Assembly: GCF_035046485.1 (NCBI RefSeq)
Contig: NC_085137.1
Location: forward strand, 375,286,706 to 375,350,705
Direction: 5' to 3'
DNA length: 64,000 nt
Source: Aedes albopictus
Taxonomy: Eukaryota > Arthropoda > Insecta > Diptera > Culicidae
Part shown: positions 22,642-34,941 of the stretch, piece after piece
Layout of the letters: each line of letters begins with the position of its first letter
How positions within the stretch are numbered: the stretch's first letter is position 1
The notes under the pieces: generated by a model
The model's database searches: none
What the model was told of the DNA's origin: nothing
The model's input: only the letters and a program-made list of their open reading frames with translations
Position numbers and translations under genes: made by a program

Positions 22642-25600
22642 CACTGATAGGCAAAATAAAGTGCCCACCTTTTAGTTTTTCAATTTCTCTCATTTACTTG
22701 GTTCAAATTAAAGTAAACACACTGTAGTTTTTTTATTATCTTATTTTTTATATTCTTTTCAAGTTTCACTTATGGAATACTGAAAAAAAGGAGTTTTACT
22801 TAAAGAAAAAAAATCAATTTGTGTTGAAAAAAAAAACAGTGACAAAAAAAGTGCCCACTTCAAAAATCGATATGTTTTCGATAAGTTTCCATTGGAAGAC
22901 CCCTCGATTGTTTATGTTTTGATATTTTGACATGTTTTGAAGCAAACGGCTTGACCTGGTGCATTTGTTTACGTGATCGCGTTTGATTAAATTGAAAAAA
23001 TGGAGAACGTAGTGGTTTCGAAAGCAATTCCGTTGTGTATCCGAAAACTGGTAGTTCGTGATGTGCAAAACGGTGAATCGCACCGGGCTGTCGCAGTATC
23101 AGTAAGGCAGCGGTTGGCAAAATTCTTCTGAAGCTTAAAACGGCTGTTCGGGCTTGTTCGGAAGTTAGCCATCAATGTTAACTTCTTTTCCCGATCAGCC
23201 TAGATAGCTGTGTAGTGTCGGTAGCGGTGTCTCAATTGGCTAAGAATAACACTACGGACCGCCTGGTCCAGTGGTAAGAGTACACTAAACAGGTGACCCC
23301 AATTCGTGGTGTTATGCGGCTTTATGCTTACCGTGCCAAGGAATGAATGGTTAGGGGGGCCTAATAAAAACCTAACCACAAACGGAGCCTGTGGAGAATT
23401 AGGGCGTCCTCCACAGTATTACGCCCTTACTGTGCTAACCGGAGCAATAGTGCGGTGGACCTTGCGTTTCTCCGAGATAATCAGTTGCCCTTCTTAAGTC
23501 TCAAATTTGAAGCTAAATAAGGGCGGGATTATTCAAATGTTGCAAATTAGCTCACATTACTACCTATACGGTTTCGTTTAATGCGTTTTCGCCATTGGCG
23601 TTTTATCAATTGACACCGATTTGGTTTGTCGTTGATGTTTCCTTTTGGTGCTGTGATTGTGAAGAGTGTAATCCAGTCTAGTTTGGGTAGTGGCTACGGC
23701 TAGGAAACCTCAGATCAATTTTCAGCGTAAAAAGCGTGCGTGGGCAAAGTGGCTCTACTTCAAAAAGTTCATTTTCATAGGGTAACTTCTGTATAGGTTA
23801 CCTTGTGAACCCAGTTTTGCTTCTTTCATTATAACGTTAACAGTATGTTTCAACCTTTCCTTATGGATGCCTTCAAGCAAGCTCTTGTATTCAGCATTTT
23901 TTCGTTGATATTTGGCAGTATTGCTACGATGATTACATCATCTGAAGTAGCTCAAACATTAATTTGAAATGCTTCAGTTTGATGGATTACTTAGGTAGTA
24001 CAGTTCATGGATATCTTAACATAGAATTGCACCTAACCAATCTCTGCATGAGCAGAATTTGTCATGAGTTGACTGATTGGCATGTGTCAGACGACGAGTC
24101 TCCATTTGACCTTCTTTGCACTTTTGAGTGTTCCTTCGCAAAATTTGCGTATTCAGGCGTCCCTGCTCAACGAACTAGGAAACCTGTACTAATTGGTTGC
24201 GACCACATTTTGTGGATAACTCGCTTCCATTGCTACTCCAAGAGAGTTTCATTTTGGTTTTGTACCTACAACGGCCTCCATTGTGGCATACCATAACTAT
24301 TGCTTCGAAAGAAGCTTGTCCTCTGCAGTCTGTGCGGACTGCAAGAGGTATTCCTGGATGGAACTCTGATCTGTTCAAGTTCAAAATATCTTCGGATAAA
24401 CAATTCTTTTGTATAGTTACGAATCTCTAGCTTCCGCTTGAGAATTATAGCTATATAATCGACTTAGTGGGCCCTAAAAAGCTCTGCTTAATTCAAATCT
24501 TCAGAAGGAAATGGGGTTTTGTCCTATTTTTCTGCAGAGGGATTTGAGTATTTCAAACATGTTTTGAACTCTTGTAGTTTTCTATGGGGTATTTTCATGG
24601 CGTGAAATTACTCTGTACATAGTTTTATCCCGAAAGGGTGCGTGCGTTGTATAAAGATGGAATGAGTTTCAGATTTATCTGGTTACCTCGTTCTTTTTGA
24701 AATACTTGAAACGCATTGTCGATTATCACATCTGTGATGTTCGCCTGGCTGACATGCCTACTTATGTGAACTCACATGCCTCCCAATTTGGGATGTCCAC
24801 AGTGACTCTTTTACACAAAGTTGTATATGTTTTCAAGAAAAAACTCGCTCAAACGTAGGTTTTGTGATAATTTCTTGAATATTGAGGATGCTTTCGATGA
24901 CGTGCCTTTCAATGTCATATTGAAAGTCGCATGACGTCACAAGCTACCTCCAATGAGCTATAGGCTCTCTTTACGCATATGCGTTTTACAGTGTCCTTTT
25001 CAGGGCACTGAATAAACCCATTGTGGTATGGGCTAAGAGCTCTCATTGCGTTTATGCGTTCATTCCCTCTTTTAGGGTACCCCTTCCTATTTCATCGCCT
25101 TTCCCTTTCCTATTTCCATTCCATCCCTTGTCCCATTCTCCATCAGGTAAATGATGAAATAGGCTTATATGTATGGCGATGGCACAAATGTCCCAAATGG
25201 AGGATAACGTGCCTCTGGAGCCGGCCTTCTGATACCTGATACCAGTAAGGCAGCGGTTGGCAAAATTCTTCTGAAGCTTAAAACGTTTGGATCAGTGGTG
25301 GATCGCCCTGGCAGAGGCAGGAAGCGGAAAACGGATGCGAGAACGGACACCAAGATCATGCGCGAAGTCAAGAAGAACCCGAAGGTAACTGTCCGCGAGA
25401 TTCAGAAAACCCTTCAGTTATCAGTTTCCGGTCGAACTGTTCGTCGCCGTCTCGTAGCACAGGGGTTGAACAGCAAACTTGCCCGGAAGCGCCCATTTAT
25501 CAGCAAGGCAAACAAAGCCAAACGGCTTAAGTTTGCTAAGGAGCATGCTGATAAGCCCCTAGAGTTCTGGAAAACGGTTCTCTGGACGGACGAATCAAAA

Positions 25601-25643
25601 TTCGAGCTGTTTAACCGAAAGCACTTTATTTTGCCTATCAGTG
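22642..25643 (+). mobile_element. Tc1-type transposon, internally deleted, carrying a LINE
   Basis: CACTGATAGGCAAAATAAAG and its inverted partner end the element, with TA at 22640-22641 and 25644-25645. It contains the N-terminal two thirds of a Tc1-like transposase (ATG at 23000, resuming at 25243), then runs straight into the right inverted repeat, so the catalytic core after the first aspartate is deleted. A LINE occupies 23143-25242. Confidence 0.85.
23143..25242 (+). mobile_element. LOA/Lian-like LINE, internally deleted, with exact 43-bp TSD
   Basis: The insertion is bracketed by an identical 43-base segment of the transposase gene (23100-23142 and 25243-25285). Decayed translations show the endonuclease end (ELTDWHVSDDESP near 24070), RT pieces (VNSHASQFGMSTVTLLHKVV at 24768-24827 and IEDAFDDVPF near 24884) in the order expected for ORF2. 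RNase H and most of ORF1 are missing; about 2.1 kb of a longer element remain. A second copy is at 36500-39060. Clade is inferred from the RT phrase. Confidence 0.75.
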
Positions 25644-25675
25644 TAAGTTATCATAATACAAACTGCAAGTTTTAA
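25243..25675 (+). pseudogene. Tc1-like transposase, N-terminal part
   Basis: The 126-codon frame from 25295 shows GRGRKRK (residues 6-12, minor-groove hook between two helix-turn-helix units), a second DNA-binding half (VREIQKTLQLS to SGRTVRRRL), the linker, and WTDESKFELF with the first catalytic aspartate (D99). At about residue 109 it turns into the right terminal inverted repeat. The upstream 5' part begins at 23000 and has at least one frame change before the LINE insertion. Such proteins cut and paste at TA sites; this copy cannot be active because the second aspartate and the glutamate are gone. Confidence 0.85.
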
Positions 25676-25759
25676 ACTGATTGGATATTAGAAATTTTAC
25701 CATTAAATAATGTACATACATAAAATTGAGGGTCCACTAAATCGAGGTAAACCTGTAAA

Positions 25760-26390
25760 TAGATGCTGAACCTATCGGAAATCAAAACAAAGCACCCTCA
25801 GCATGGTTTTGATATTAGAATATTTGTATTTCTATTAAAATTTGCATTTTAAATATTAAATTCACAATACACGTGCGTTTACAACATGAAGGAGGATCGA
25901 AGTAGTCTGTGCGCGTTGGTGGACGCATCGAAAATTTTGGCTGTCAGTATTTTCGCGTTCGTGATTTTTAACTCGATTTATATAGAGGTTTTAAAAATTT
26001 TAAACTTAAGCCTATTTAAAGTCGTTTGAAAAACTCGCTACAACAAACAGCATCTAGTCAAAGTTTGTTACACAAAGGAAAGCGATTCGACGTCAGTGAA
26101 TTCAACAGTAAGAAGAGGAGCCCGCATTTGAAGAAGTTGGATGGATTTCCTTCCACACGTTCTGCTGCGGATTGGCGTCAACAGAAAGCTGCCCGATTTC
26201 TGACGAGATGGAAAGCTCAACGCTGAAGTTCAGAGATCTCGATTCCCAGGAGGAAATTTTCTGATTGAGACCGGAATCCCCTGCTGAGACGACATGGCCA
26301 ATTGAGGACTTAAAATCTATGCTTGTGCAAGATCGGTAGCAGAAGATCACTCCAAGTCATAAGAAAATATTCCAGTTTGGTGAGATCTAG
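25760..26390. other. unassigned stretch
   Basis: ACACGTGCGTTTACAACATG at 25869-25888 recurs at 30909-30928, so both belong to an unknown dispersed sequence. A 66-codon frame at 26026 has no recognised family. Confidence 0.3.
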
Positions 26391-27039
26391 CCACAGGTAT
26401 ACCTCGATTTAGTGGACATTTCAGTTTTTGAAATGTCTATAAAATCGAATTTTACATAAAAACGAAGCAAAATTTTTTATTTTATTTTTATTTATATTTT
26501 ATACCAAAATGTACCAAAACATATAAAAACTGCATGAAAATTGAGTTTTCGATAAAAGGCTCGGAGTTTTTGGCAAATTTAAGTAATTCTCGCTAAATAA
26601 CGAATAAACCACTATCTCACTATTTTGTTTCGATCGAAATCTTTTGCCTCCAAAATGGTTGATTGAAAAGCCAATATTTTGAGCAATGGACATACACAAT
26701 AACGCTATTTGCGTGAATGTCCCAAAAAATTGAAAAAAATCAGAAATGCATTCAAGGCAGAGTGTAAAAAATTCGAAGAATGAAAGTGAAGATTGACATT
26801 CTTATTTTTTCATTCATGTCTATGTTACGGTCCATGTATGGTATTGGTTTATTAGGAATAGTCCTAAGTGAAAATTGTCAGTGACAGACAAATGAACGAA
26901 TAAGTGAGAAAATTCATTCACCAAAATTAATTTTATTTTGATATCTCAGTTGAGAATTTTCAAAACTCGCGTTGAATTTCACTCATTGAAAATGAAAATT
27001 TTAAACTCTGAATGAAGGATTCCTTTGAAAATGCCTCTG

Positions 27040-29720
27040 AGGATTTGTCTACCCTGGAATTTATTTACGAATGGCTTCATAAATTCCTCTAGAGATCCCA
27101 TCTGAGATTCCTCAAGGGGTTCCTGCGGAAATTTAGTGATTCGTGACAGCACTTGATAGAACGTGGTTACTGGTTGTGCTGTATTTGTCGAACGATCTTT
27201 CTGTATGAATAATGTAGGCTTGTGCCGCTATCTATTCGGTCGCCTTTTGTTGCAATTCTGAGGTGTTAAGTAATATTAAATGAACCCAGAATTTTCAACT
27301 CTATTACGACGGCCTCCGAATAAAACTTCTCACCACAAGTCATCATGTAACAGAATATTTCAGAAAATCTTCCATACGTTCCTTCAGAAGAGTCACAAGG
27401 AATTATTTAACGAAATTTGACATGAATTGCTTTACCAATTCCAATACATGATTTTTTACAAATCATTTCAGAGATTGTTTGAGAAATTTGCCCAGGGATT
27501 ACTTCAGAAATTCCTCTAGTTATTCAGTCATAAATACCTCTAGGCATTCATTCGGAGAATCTTTTGAAGATTTCTTTAGAAAATCTTCCAAAATTTCTTC
27601 ACAAATTATTGTAAAACATCTTTCTATTTTTGTTTGCGGAAACTTGTCCGAGTATTCACCCAAAAATCCTTCACGGATTCTTTTAAAAAATCTTCCATGG
27701 ATTCATTTGGGAATTTTCTTCAGAGATTTGTTTAGAAATTTCTGCTTTTCTATAAATTTCACAAAGAATTCTTTCAAAGCATCTTCCATGATTTACTTCT
27801 GAAATTCCTATATTTTTTTCTACAAAAATATTCATGAATTTGAGTAGAAATTCCTTTAGGGATACTAACAAAAATACTTTCAGAGATTCCTTCAGAAATA
27901 TCTTTAGATATTTGTTCAGAAATTTTCCCAGAAATTCCTTTCAAAAAACTTTTAGCCATGCCTTCAGAAACTATTTTTCAGAAAATATTTCAAAAGTTCC
28001 TTCCAAATTGTGAACTGGGGTTACTTTGTAAAATTTTCCATGGATTTCGCCAAAAATTCCCGTTGCAAAAGGTTTTTTGTAGGAGTACTTCCAGGGATTT
28101 CTTCAGAAAATCGTTCAGAGATTTACCTTTTTTTCGAGACTTTTTTAGATTTTTATTCGAATTTTTTTTCGGAAATTCCTTCAAGCATTCTCTCAAATGA
28201 TTTCTTTAAGGATTTATCTTGAAACATTCTCCGGGGTTTGCTTTAGAAATAGCTCCAGGGATTTTTTTTAATCTGAATTTCTGTCAGAAAAACTTCCGGG
28301 GATTTCTCTAGAAATTCCTCTAGCGACTCCAGATTTCCCTTCAGAGATTTCTTTACAAATTTCTACATTACTAAGAAAAAAAATCCACACATTTTCGATT
28401 CATTTTCATTTATGAACTCTTGCTGAAATTGATCCTAGGATTCGTTTAAAAAATCTTTCACGAGTTTCTGAAAAAAAATCTTTGGAAACTGTTCATAGAT
28501 TTACTTCAAAATTAATCCAGGAAATCCGAAAGAAAAGCAATCAATTTTTTTTTCACAAAACCTTCTAGGGATTCCTCTAGACCCGTGGTCACCAAAATGC
28601 GGCCCAGGAGCCGCACATGACGCCTAGTGCTCTATGTTTCCGTAGAATTTCTTACAATGTTTCTCATGGATGTTCTTCTACTCCCGAAATATTCAAGAAT
28701 AATGTGTTGAATGTTTCACAAATCAGTCCAGGTGTTGCAATACAAGCAGTTGAAAAAATAGGCTTGAGGATCACTGCTCTAGACTTTAGAATGTCATTTA
28801 GAAATTTCTCCAAGAACTCCCCAAGAAAGTGTTGCACGGATAGCTTCCAAAAATGTTTCTTGATCATAATATCTTGGATACACGCTCAGAAAACCGTTCT
28901 GATAAACGTGATCAAACAAACGCGAATATGAGAACAAGCAAATATACACCGTGAACTGGAACTAGTTCCAGCTGTCAATATGGGCGTTCTCGATACCGTG
29001 ACATCTAGTTCACGGTGTACATTTCTTATTGTTGTTATCGTTGCTATGCATAGTTCCCGTTTGTTCTCGTTGCCGTGATTGGGAGTTCACGTATATCGGA
29101 ACGGATTTTTTGCGTGTAGATTGTTCCAGAAATTCATCTAGGAATTTCTTCGGATTTCTTTAACAGAGATTCTCTCAGAATTTTTTAAATTCATTCATCT
29201 AGAAAACCTTCACGGAAGTTTTTTAAAAATATTCCATGATTTGTTTAATATGATTCACAGATACATTGAGAAGCAGAAACTCAAAACTTCTTCAAATTTT
29301 CTTTCAGAAGCCTTCGAAAGAACTGTCTCCAAGGACTGCTTTATAAATTCTACGTGGTTTATGGGCAGTCACTTTTCTTTTGATTTGTGCAATTATTCTT
29401 CCGTGCGAACACGTCGGGGCCTTGCACGAATATAACAGTGAAAGAATTATGTCGATCTGTTGACCCGTTCCCGACCCTATTCGTGACATACAAACACCAT
29501 TCCATTTTTATTTATATAGATTTTCTTCAGATTTTTTTAAATTCCTTCTGAAATTTCTTCAACGATACTTTCGGAAATATCTTTAAAGATGCTCAATATT
29601 ACTAGAATTACATCAGAAATTTCGGCAGGGATTTCTTCAAAAGTTGTTCCATGGATTATTTCCCTTCAAGAATTGCTCAAGCGGTTCCTTCAAAGATTCC
29701 TCCAGGAATTTATCCTTGTT
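27040..29720. repeat. degenerate 12-bp tandem repeat, block 2 (interrupted)
   Basis: Chains of ATTCCTTCAGAA-like units, more decayed and A/T-richer than block 1, run to about 28560 and continue from 29130 after unrelated DNA and the MITE at 28881. The open frames inside are repeat artefacts. Confidence 0.65.
28881..29116. mobile_element. 236-bp MITE, TIR CACGCTCAGAAAACCGTTC
   Basis: TA on both sides (28879 and 29117), terminal CACGCTCAGAAAACCGTTC against CACGCAAAAAATCCGTTC inverted, and an inner inverted pair ACACCGTGAACT. It is non-coding. Confidence 0.75.
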
Positions 29721-29821
29721 AATGTACACATGAAGGGACGCTGAAATCGGGGAACCTTGACTTATTAGCTCTGATTCTGCCATGACAGCACTAGAAATAA
29801 ATTATCACACATCTTGTCAGT

Positions 29822-29999
29822 GTGGAGCGGACCTGGTGTGGTGGTTAGAATACAAGACTATCACGCCGAGGACCTGGGATCGAATCCCACTCCCGACATA
29901 CTCACAAAATGTGAGTTCTTCTTTCGGAAGGGAGGTAAAGCGTGGGTCCCGAGATGAACTAGCCTAGGGTTAAAAATCTCGTTAATACAGGCAAAAAAA
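29822..29999 (+). mobile_element. tRNA-derived SINE with 11-bp TSD
   Basis: Same family as 294-484 on the opposite strand, starting GTGTGGAGCGGACCTGG and ending in A8. ATCTTGTCAGT flanks it at 29811-29821 and 30000-30010. It is the best-preserved copy in the window. Confidence 0.9.
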
Positions 30000-30169
30000 A
30001 TCTTGTCAGTAATCAGCCGAAGCATTACAATGACCTTTTTATAGAATTTGCTACAAATTTTGGAATTCAATCAGCAGGCATCTACCAAAAATATCAAGAA
30101 TATAATACAATTCTCGGTAAGGTAGTCATAAGAAATGTTGAAAAAGTTTGTTAGAAAACTTTGAGGGAA

Positions 30170-30325
30170 AGTCTGGCGAATGAGCAGTTTGCATGCATCT
30201 GTCAAAAATGTTGTCATTGTTAAGGGATCTGTAAAACATATCGCCAGAAAATCACCCCATATACTCTCCTCATCGTGATCATCGACAAAGCCAGGGAAAT
30301 TCAGAAAGGGAAGTATGAGATATTA
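30170..30325 (+). repeat. dispersed ~150-bp repeat, copy 1
   Basis: CTGGCGAATG..CAGTTTGCATGCATC through ATCACCCCATATACTC and CAGAAAGGGAAGTATGAGAT match 42315-42462 on the same strand. Identity unknown. Confidence 0.6.
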
Positions 30326-31039
30326 TTTTTATATATTTTTATTTGAAGTGCTCCGCGAGTTAATAGGCTGAAAGCCCCTGCATTATAATCCATCATGAAA
30401 CAACCTGCAAGTTTCAAACTAAATTAATATTAAAAAATTTACCATTAAAAAATGTACATAAAATCGAGGTAAAATGTACTTAAAATCGAAGTACATAAAA
30501 TCGAGGGTCTATATAATCGAGGGTCCACTAAATCGAGGTATACCTGCATTTTGATTTTATAATTTTTGTTTTCAGGTCAATTCAGGTAAACTCAAATTTC
30601 AATATCTTACTATATTTGTAAATACATATGCCAAATATCTGCTTTTTCGCCAAGGAAAGCTCCCCATTGAACCCTATCCAATTTTCAACTTCAGATATCT
30701 ATGAAGTGGGCCAAGTTCTTGAACATATTCTGAGTAGATATCTAATCAACATTTCCTCCCCATCCCCGCTGATCGTAAGGACCTGGCCAGGTGTCGAGAG
30801 TTCGTTAAATTAAAGGTTTGTCAAGTCCCAGGCAACTTTTCTTGTGCATTAAACGTTTCTATCGACAGCCACCCCAGGATGTGTACGGTCGGCTATGCTA
30901 TGCTATGCTACACGTGCGTTTACAACATGAACTTTAAAATGTATTGATTTTCTACATTCAACATAATCTGTGAAAATAAGCTGAAATCAATACAACAAAT
31001 TTCAGTTTGTTCCACTGGAACCGGTTTATTCTGTACTGA

Positions 31040-32290
31040 TTGTCCCCTAATAGCGACCAACAAATTCAGGTCCCGTTTTGCGCAAACAGCAAACCGACCA
31101 GTTTTCGAACTTTTGTGCTTCATTTCGCCTTGTTTTTCCCACCGCCTCCAGTAGAAAGCGAAAACGCCAACCGGACACGTGAGCCGCTTTTAACGAGTTT
31201 TTCATTGTACTTTCGGGGGAAAACTCCCCGAAGCTTTAAATCATTTTCTTCGTTCGATTCGGCCGGGAAAACCATACAGCGCTTACTCTACAATTGGACC
31301 AGAAAAAATAAACACGAAAAGTGCGAACCTGCAAGATCTCCTCGTTGCGTTGGTTTGCTGTTGCTCTTTCAAGTGTAGCAGCGTGGTAAGAAAAAAATCT
31401 CGATCAGTAAACATTTAGCCACAAACACATGACTGCACACATATAGATACTCCTTTCCGTCGTCTTCCCCCTTCAGCCAGACGGATTCTTCACGGTTCGA
31501 TGTCTCTTCTTCCGCGCGCGCGGGAGTAACTATGCAGTTATAGCTAAATACACTTCGCCGCCGTGGCCACACAACACTACCCAGTAGCACATACGAGCTG
31601 GGTGATAATGAACCAGTATAAGAACATCCCCAGAGACCGTGTAACACACTGCAGTACTCGTCGTCGGCTGAACAACTCACACACGATCGCACATTCTCCG
31701 GCTCAAAACTAACGTCACAAGTCGTCTTTTCTTATCGCAACCGTCCCGCTCAAATTGCTCGCTCGCTCCCTCCACCCACAAACGCAGACGAACTCGCGAG
31801 ACAAGAAAAAGTTTACACAACTCGCGAATCCGAAATTAGGTCCCCGAAAAGCCGCGACGCGCGAAATCTCCAAACCACTACGCAACAACAATTCACAATG
31901 GAAGATTCCACTACAATACAGGCGGATGATTCAAATTTTGGAATCGCGGACGACGACCACCCTCGGAAATCGAGGAAATTCGCGCACTACCAATCAGTTT
32001 ATGAATTCTTTGCCACCAGCAAGGATAAGCAGGAAAGTCCGGTCTCACGTGGAGAACCGTGCAGAACCGAATTATCGGAGCGATCCAAAAATACTGACTG
32101 GCAGCGACGTCTTCGACACTCTTGGCAAGTCGGAGCAACAGCATCGACGACGCTTCGCGCGCGCTGCCGATTCGGACGGAGCTCCAAAATCCCGTGTGTA
32201 GGAGCATCACACAACGAGCAAAGTCGGTCGACCGCCCGCCGCCGCCACCGCCAGGAGCAGGGCTATCTGTAGGTAGGTAGCAGATGAAAC
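31040..32290. other. GC-rich unique stretch, possible promoter/5' exon
   Basis: The longest CpG-rich, repeat-free stretch of the window. Donor-like GTG|GTAAGA at 31385 and TAG|GTAGGT at 32272, and an ATG at 31898 in good context (TTCACAATGG) opening 124 codons, suggest a gene start, but the frame overlaps another frame of similar length at 31755 and neither protein is recognised. It could be the promoter of a gene reading out of the window on either strand. Confidence 0.35.
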
Positions 32291-32432
32291 GAGGGAAATG
32301 AGCGCCACCGCGCGGACACTCACCGCCGAATGGAACTCGCGCAGCAGTAACAACACGGTTCTCACTCTCTCAGAATCCCGTCCAACATGCCGCGTGATAA
32401 ATTCGAGCAGTAGTCGGATGTGAACATAATAC

Positions 32433-32685
32433 CACAGACAAACAGACGTAACACTACGAACATTTTTCGATTCAAATCATAGTCCCGGAATCCTGTTCGC
32501 CCAATACTAAAAGGACTGAGTTTGGCCGACCATGAACTAGGTGGCGGTAGTGGGCAAACGTCAAACTCCAACAAAAACGATGCGAACGCCACAGGTGGGC
32601 AGTTGGCCAACTATCAAATCTTTAAATAGACCGTTAATTCGGTGTACGATGGGAAATGTCTGAGTGTTACGTCTGTTTGTCTGTG
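32433..32685. mobile_element. 253-bp MITE, second copy of the family at 52-508
   Basis: CACAGACAAACAGACGTAAC and its inverted partner ending at 32685. The interior differs from the copy at 52-508 but begins and ends alike. Confidence 0.7.
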
Positions 32686-32855
32686 ATAATACATGAAAAA
32701 TACAAACATACAAGACCTTCCATATCACAGAAGAGTGGTGTGGAAATCAACCACCTGCTGCTTCGGCAGCAATTACCCACTGGCACAGTATAGTACCCTC
32801 GAAGGGACTGTGTCAAGTGGCGGGTGGCATACGGGAGTAGTGGGAGTCACATCTA

Positions 32856-33849
32856 CCCAGGTAACCACTAAGCATTTGAATAAGCCGTGTATCAGCCCGT
32901 GTTACGCATTTAAACTGCTTGCTGCCCTACATAAGCAGTTCGAATGCATAGCTGCCTTGAGTTAGCATAAGCTGTGCTGCTCAAAAGCTTTCGGCTGTTA
33001 ATTAGCATTTCAACTGCTTGAAGTGGTTTCACTTCGGAGCATACAGAATGCTGTTCAACTGCTCTTTAAATGCTAGGAGCAAAAAGGCTGGGAGATATGT
33101 TACGCATTTGGCAACACATTTTGTCTCTCTCTTACAGAGCCTATGCTTCTGTTTACAAATTTGTGCATCTTATTTTTTTCTTCATTTTCCCCTACTCATC
33201 CAAAAACACCAAAGAAAACATTACTACAGCTGGATTGGATTGGGAACTTGTCCATCAAAAAATCACGCAATTATTTATCATTTCGTCGGAAAATATGTGC
33301 CGAATAGCTTGGTGGATGCTTTGGTGGATCATAGGATTGTTTGAAAGATTTGATTTTGGATGTTGAATCTGAATCTGAAGCTGTTATCGAATCATTCTTT
33401 ATATTGGCGATTAAATCAACGCACGCCACCGGGACAGCTTTAGCATCGTGGATCAGGAGCAACAGAATCCGAAGCAGATATGATTAATCAATTTCCGGAT
33501 CGTAAGTTCAAACCTACATCACTACAAAAATCAGCAAAAAAGTATCACCTAGCACCGGCTGGAATATGGAAGGACGATGAAGCGGGGAATCAGGCTGAGA
33601 GAACGAGAAGCAGACGCAGACGTCAATCTATTTTTGTTTTTTTTTTGCTCGACGAGGCGTTACGCTTCTTTGACATTTCGTCACGACGTTCCTAAAGGGA
33701 TAGCACTAAGACAGCCCGTTATTTTGCCAAAACCTGCTGTGAGGTAGCACTATAGGCGCATATACGGCTAATTAGCATTAAACGCCTTGTCGTAAAGGCT
33801 ACTATAATGCTGAAGGAATGCTATTTTAAATGCTTGCTGGTTACTTGGG
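32856..33849 (+). mobile_element. ~1-kb GCATTT element, copy A
   Basis: The ends CCCAGGTAACCACTAAGC and CCCAAGTAACCAGCAAGC (inverted) next to TA. Both subterminal regions are crowded with GCATTT/AAATGC words. No open frame is shared by all copies, so it is taken as non-autonomous. Copy D at 62752-63799 is nearly identical and in the same orientation; B and C are inverted relative to A. Confidence 0.8.
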
Positions 33850-34362
33850 TATCTATCGAGAACAGCAGGAGTTCAGTTTTCCACGGTCGTCGGCGCCATG
33901 CACTGGCAGTGTAGGGTACCTACACAACAAATTTCTTAAACAGATTTCAGCAAAATGGATTACTGAAACTAAATCGGCAATAAAATTTTTTACTGAAAAT
34001 CAGCAACCAGGATCCATGAAATTCATTAGAGGGATTCACTTAATAGCGTAAACTGATTAAACGTCGCGATCACCAAGGCAATCTTTGATTAATTCATTCG
34101 CAAAATCATGAAACATTTCAAATAAGCATAAAATCACGGCTTACGCAGCAATTTAATCTGTTTAGTGAGTACCCCTATTCTATTTCTTATATAAATCATT
34201 ACTTAAATTCCGTTTTATAAGTTAGATGTTATGAAAATCTTTAGTTTATTTGGCTGAGTGTATCAAAAGTTTGTCGAAAAAAAAATTGCAAATACGCCTT
34301 CATGATTCTAGTTCTAGGAATAAAAATGTGAATATCAATAAAAACTGCGTGTAAATTACGTA

Positions 34363-34575
34363 GGGTATTTTACCATTTGGGCAGGTGTACCTATTTTGGG
34401 CACTTGCCGCTATAACTAAGTCAATTTAAAACAGATTGATTTGAATTTTTGTACAGAGTTAGATACTGTACGTGCCTAACTCTATACAAAATTTCAAATC
34501 AATCGGTTTGAAATTGACTTAGTTATAGCGGCAAGTGCCCAAAATAGGTACACCTGCCCAAATGGTACAAGACCC
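34363..34575. mobile_element. 213-bp MITE family, copy 3 (near-perfect hairpin)
   Basis: TA on both sides; arms of about 100 bases beginning GGGTATTTTACCATTTGGGC. It is the youngest-looking copy, since its arms match almost base for base. Confidence 0.85.
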
Positions 34576-34619
34576 TATTTTTCGAACAGGCCAACTTGAA
34601 TGTGTAATTTGATCCGTTA

Positions 34620-34784
34620 GGGTTCGTTCAAATATTACGTAACGCTAAGGGGGAGGCAGGCGTCTAGCACAGCGTTACGTTTCATACAAATTTTCAAAAT
34701 TTTCCACACAAAAAGTTGTTACGTGAGTGAGGGAGGGGGTTTAAAATTGGCAAATTTTGCGTTACGTAATATTTGAATGAACCC
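34620..34784. mobile_element. 165-bp PIF/Harbinger-like MITE, TTA TSD
   Basis: GGGTTCGTTCAAATATTACG and its inverted partner, flanked by TTA at 34617-34619 and 34785-34787. The right end is repeated as 34788-34872. A structurally similar element (TCT target) is at 52342-52498. Confidence 0.8.
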
Positions 34785-34941
34785 TTAGCTTTGTTTTTGT
34801 TTGTTTAAAATTGACTTAAAATTGGTTTAAAATTGGCATATTTTGCGTTACGTAATATTTGAATGAACCCTTAGCTTTGTTTTGTTTGTTAAAAAAACGC
34901 TTGCGTACACGCTCGGTTGAAGCGTTCGTGGTTGGGTAATA

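Larger units (their letters stand above)
22560..25755. mobile_element. right-end fragment of a pogo/Tigger-like element, split by a Tc1 insertion
   Basis: Segments 22560-22641 and 25644-25755 together match the intact 3' ends at 30345-30551 and 44560-44737 (GCTCCGC..TGCATTATA, then GGTCCACTAAATCGAGGT). The terminus, read inward, is CAGGTTTACCTCGATTTAGT beside TA. The assignment to the pogo branch rests on the TA target and CAG-start only. Confidence 0.5.
26394..30551. mobile_element. possible large pogo-like element bounded by CAGGTATACCTCGATT ends
   Basis: CAGGTATACCTCGATTTAGT starts at 26394, and the inverted end stops at 30551, each next to CA rather than TA. The span holds a 12-bp repeat block, a MITE and a SINE. 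Pairing of these two ends is a guess; they could be two separate fragments. Confidence 0.3.

Noticed and set aside
33018..33366. Overlapping ~100-codon ORFs in the GCATTT elements (also near 62.9-63.2 kb)
   Set aside because: Frames differ between copies A and D through indels, and copies B and C do not keep them, so they are not conserved proteins.
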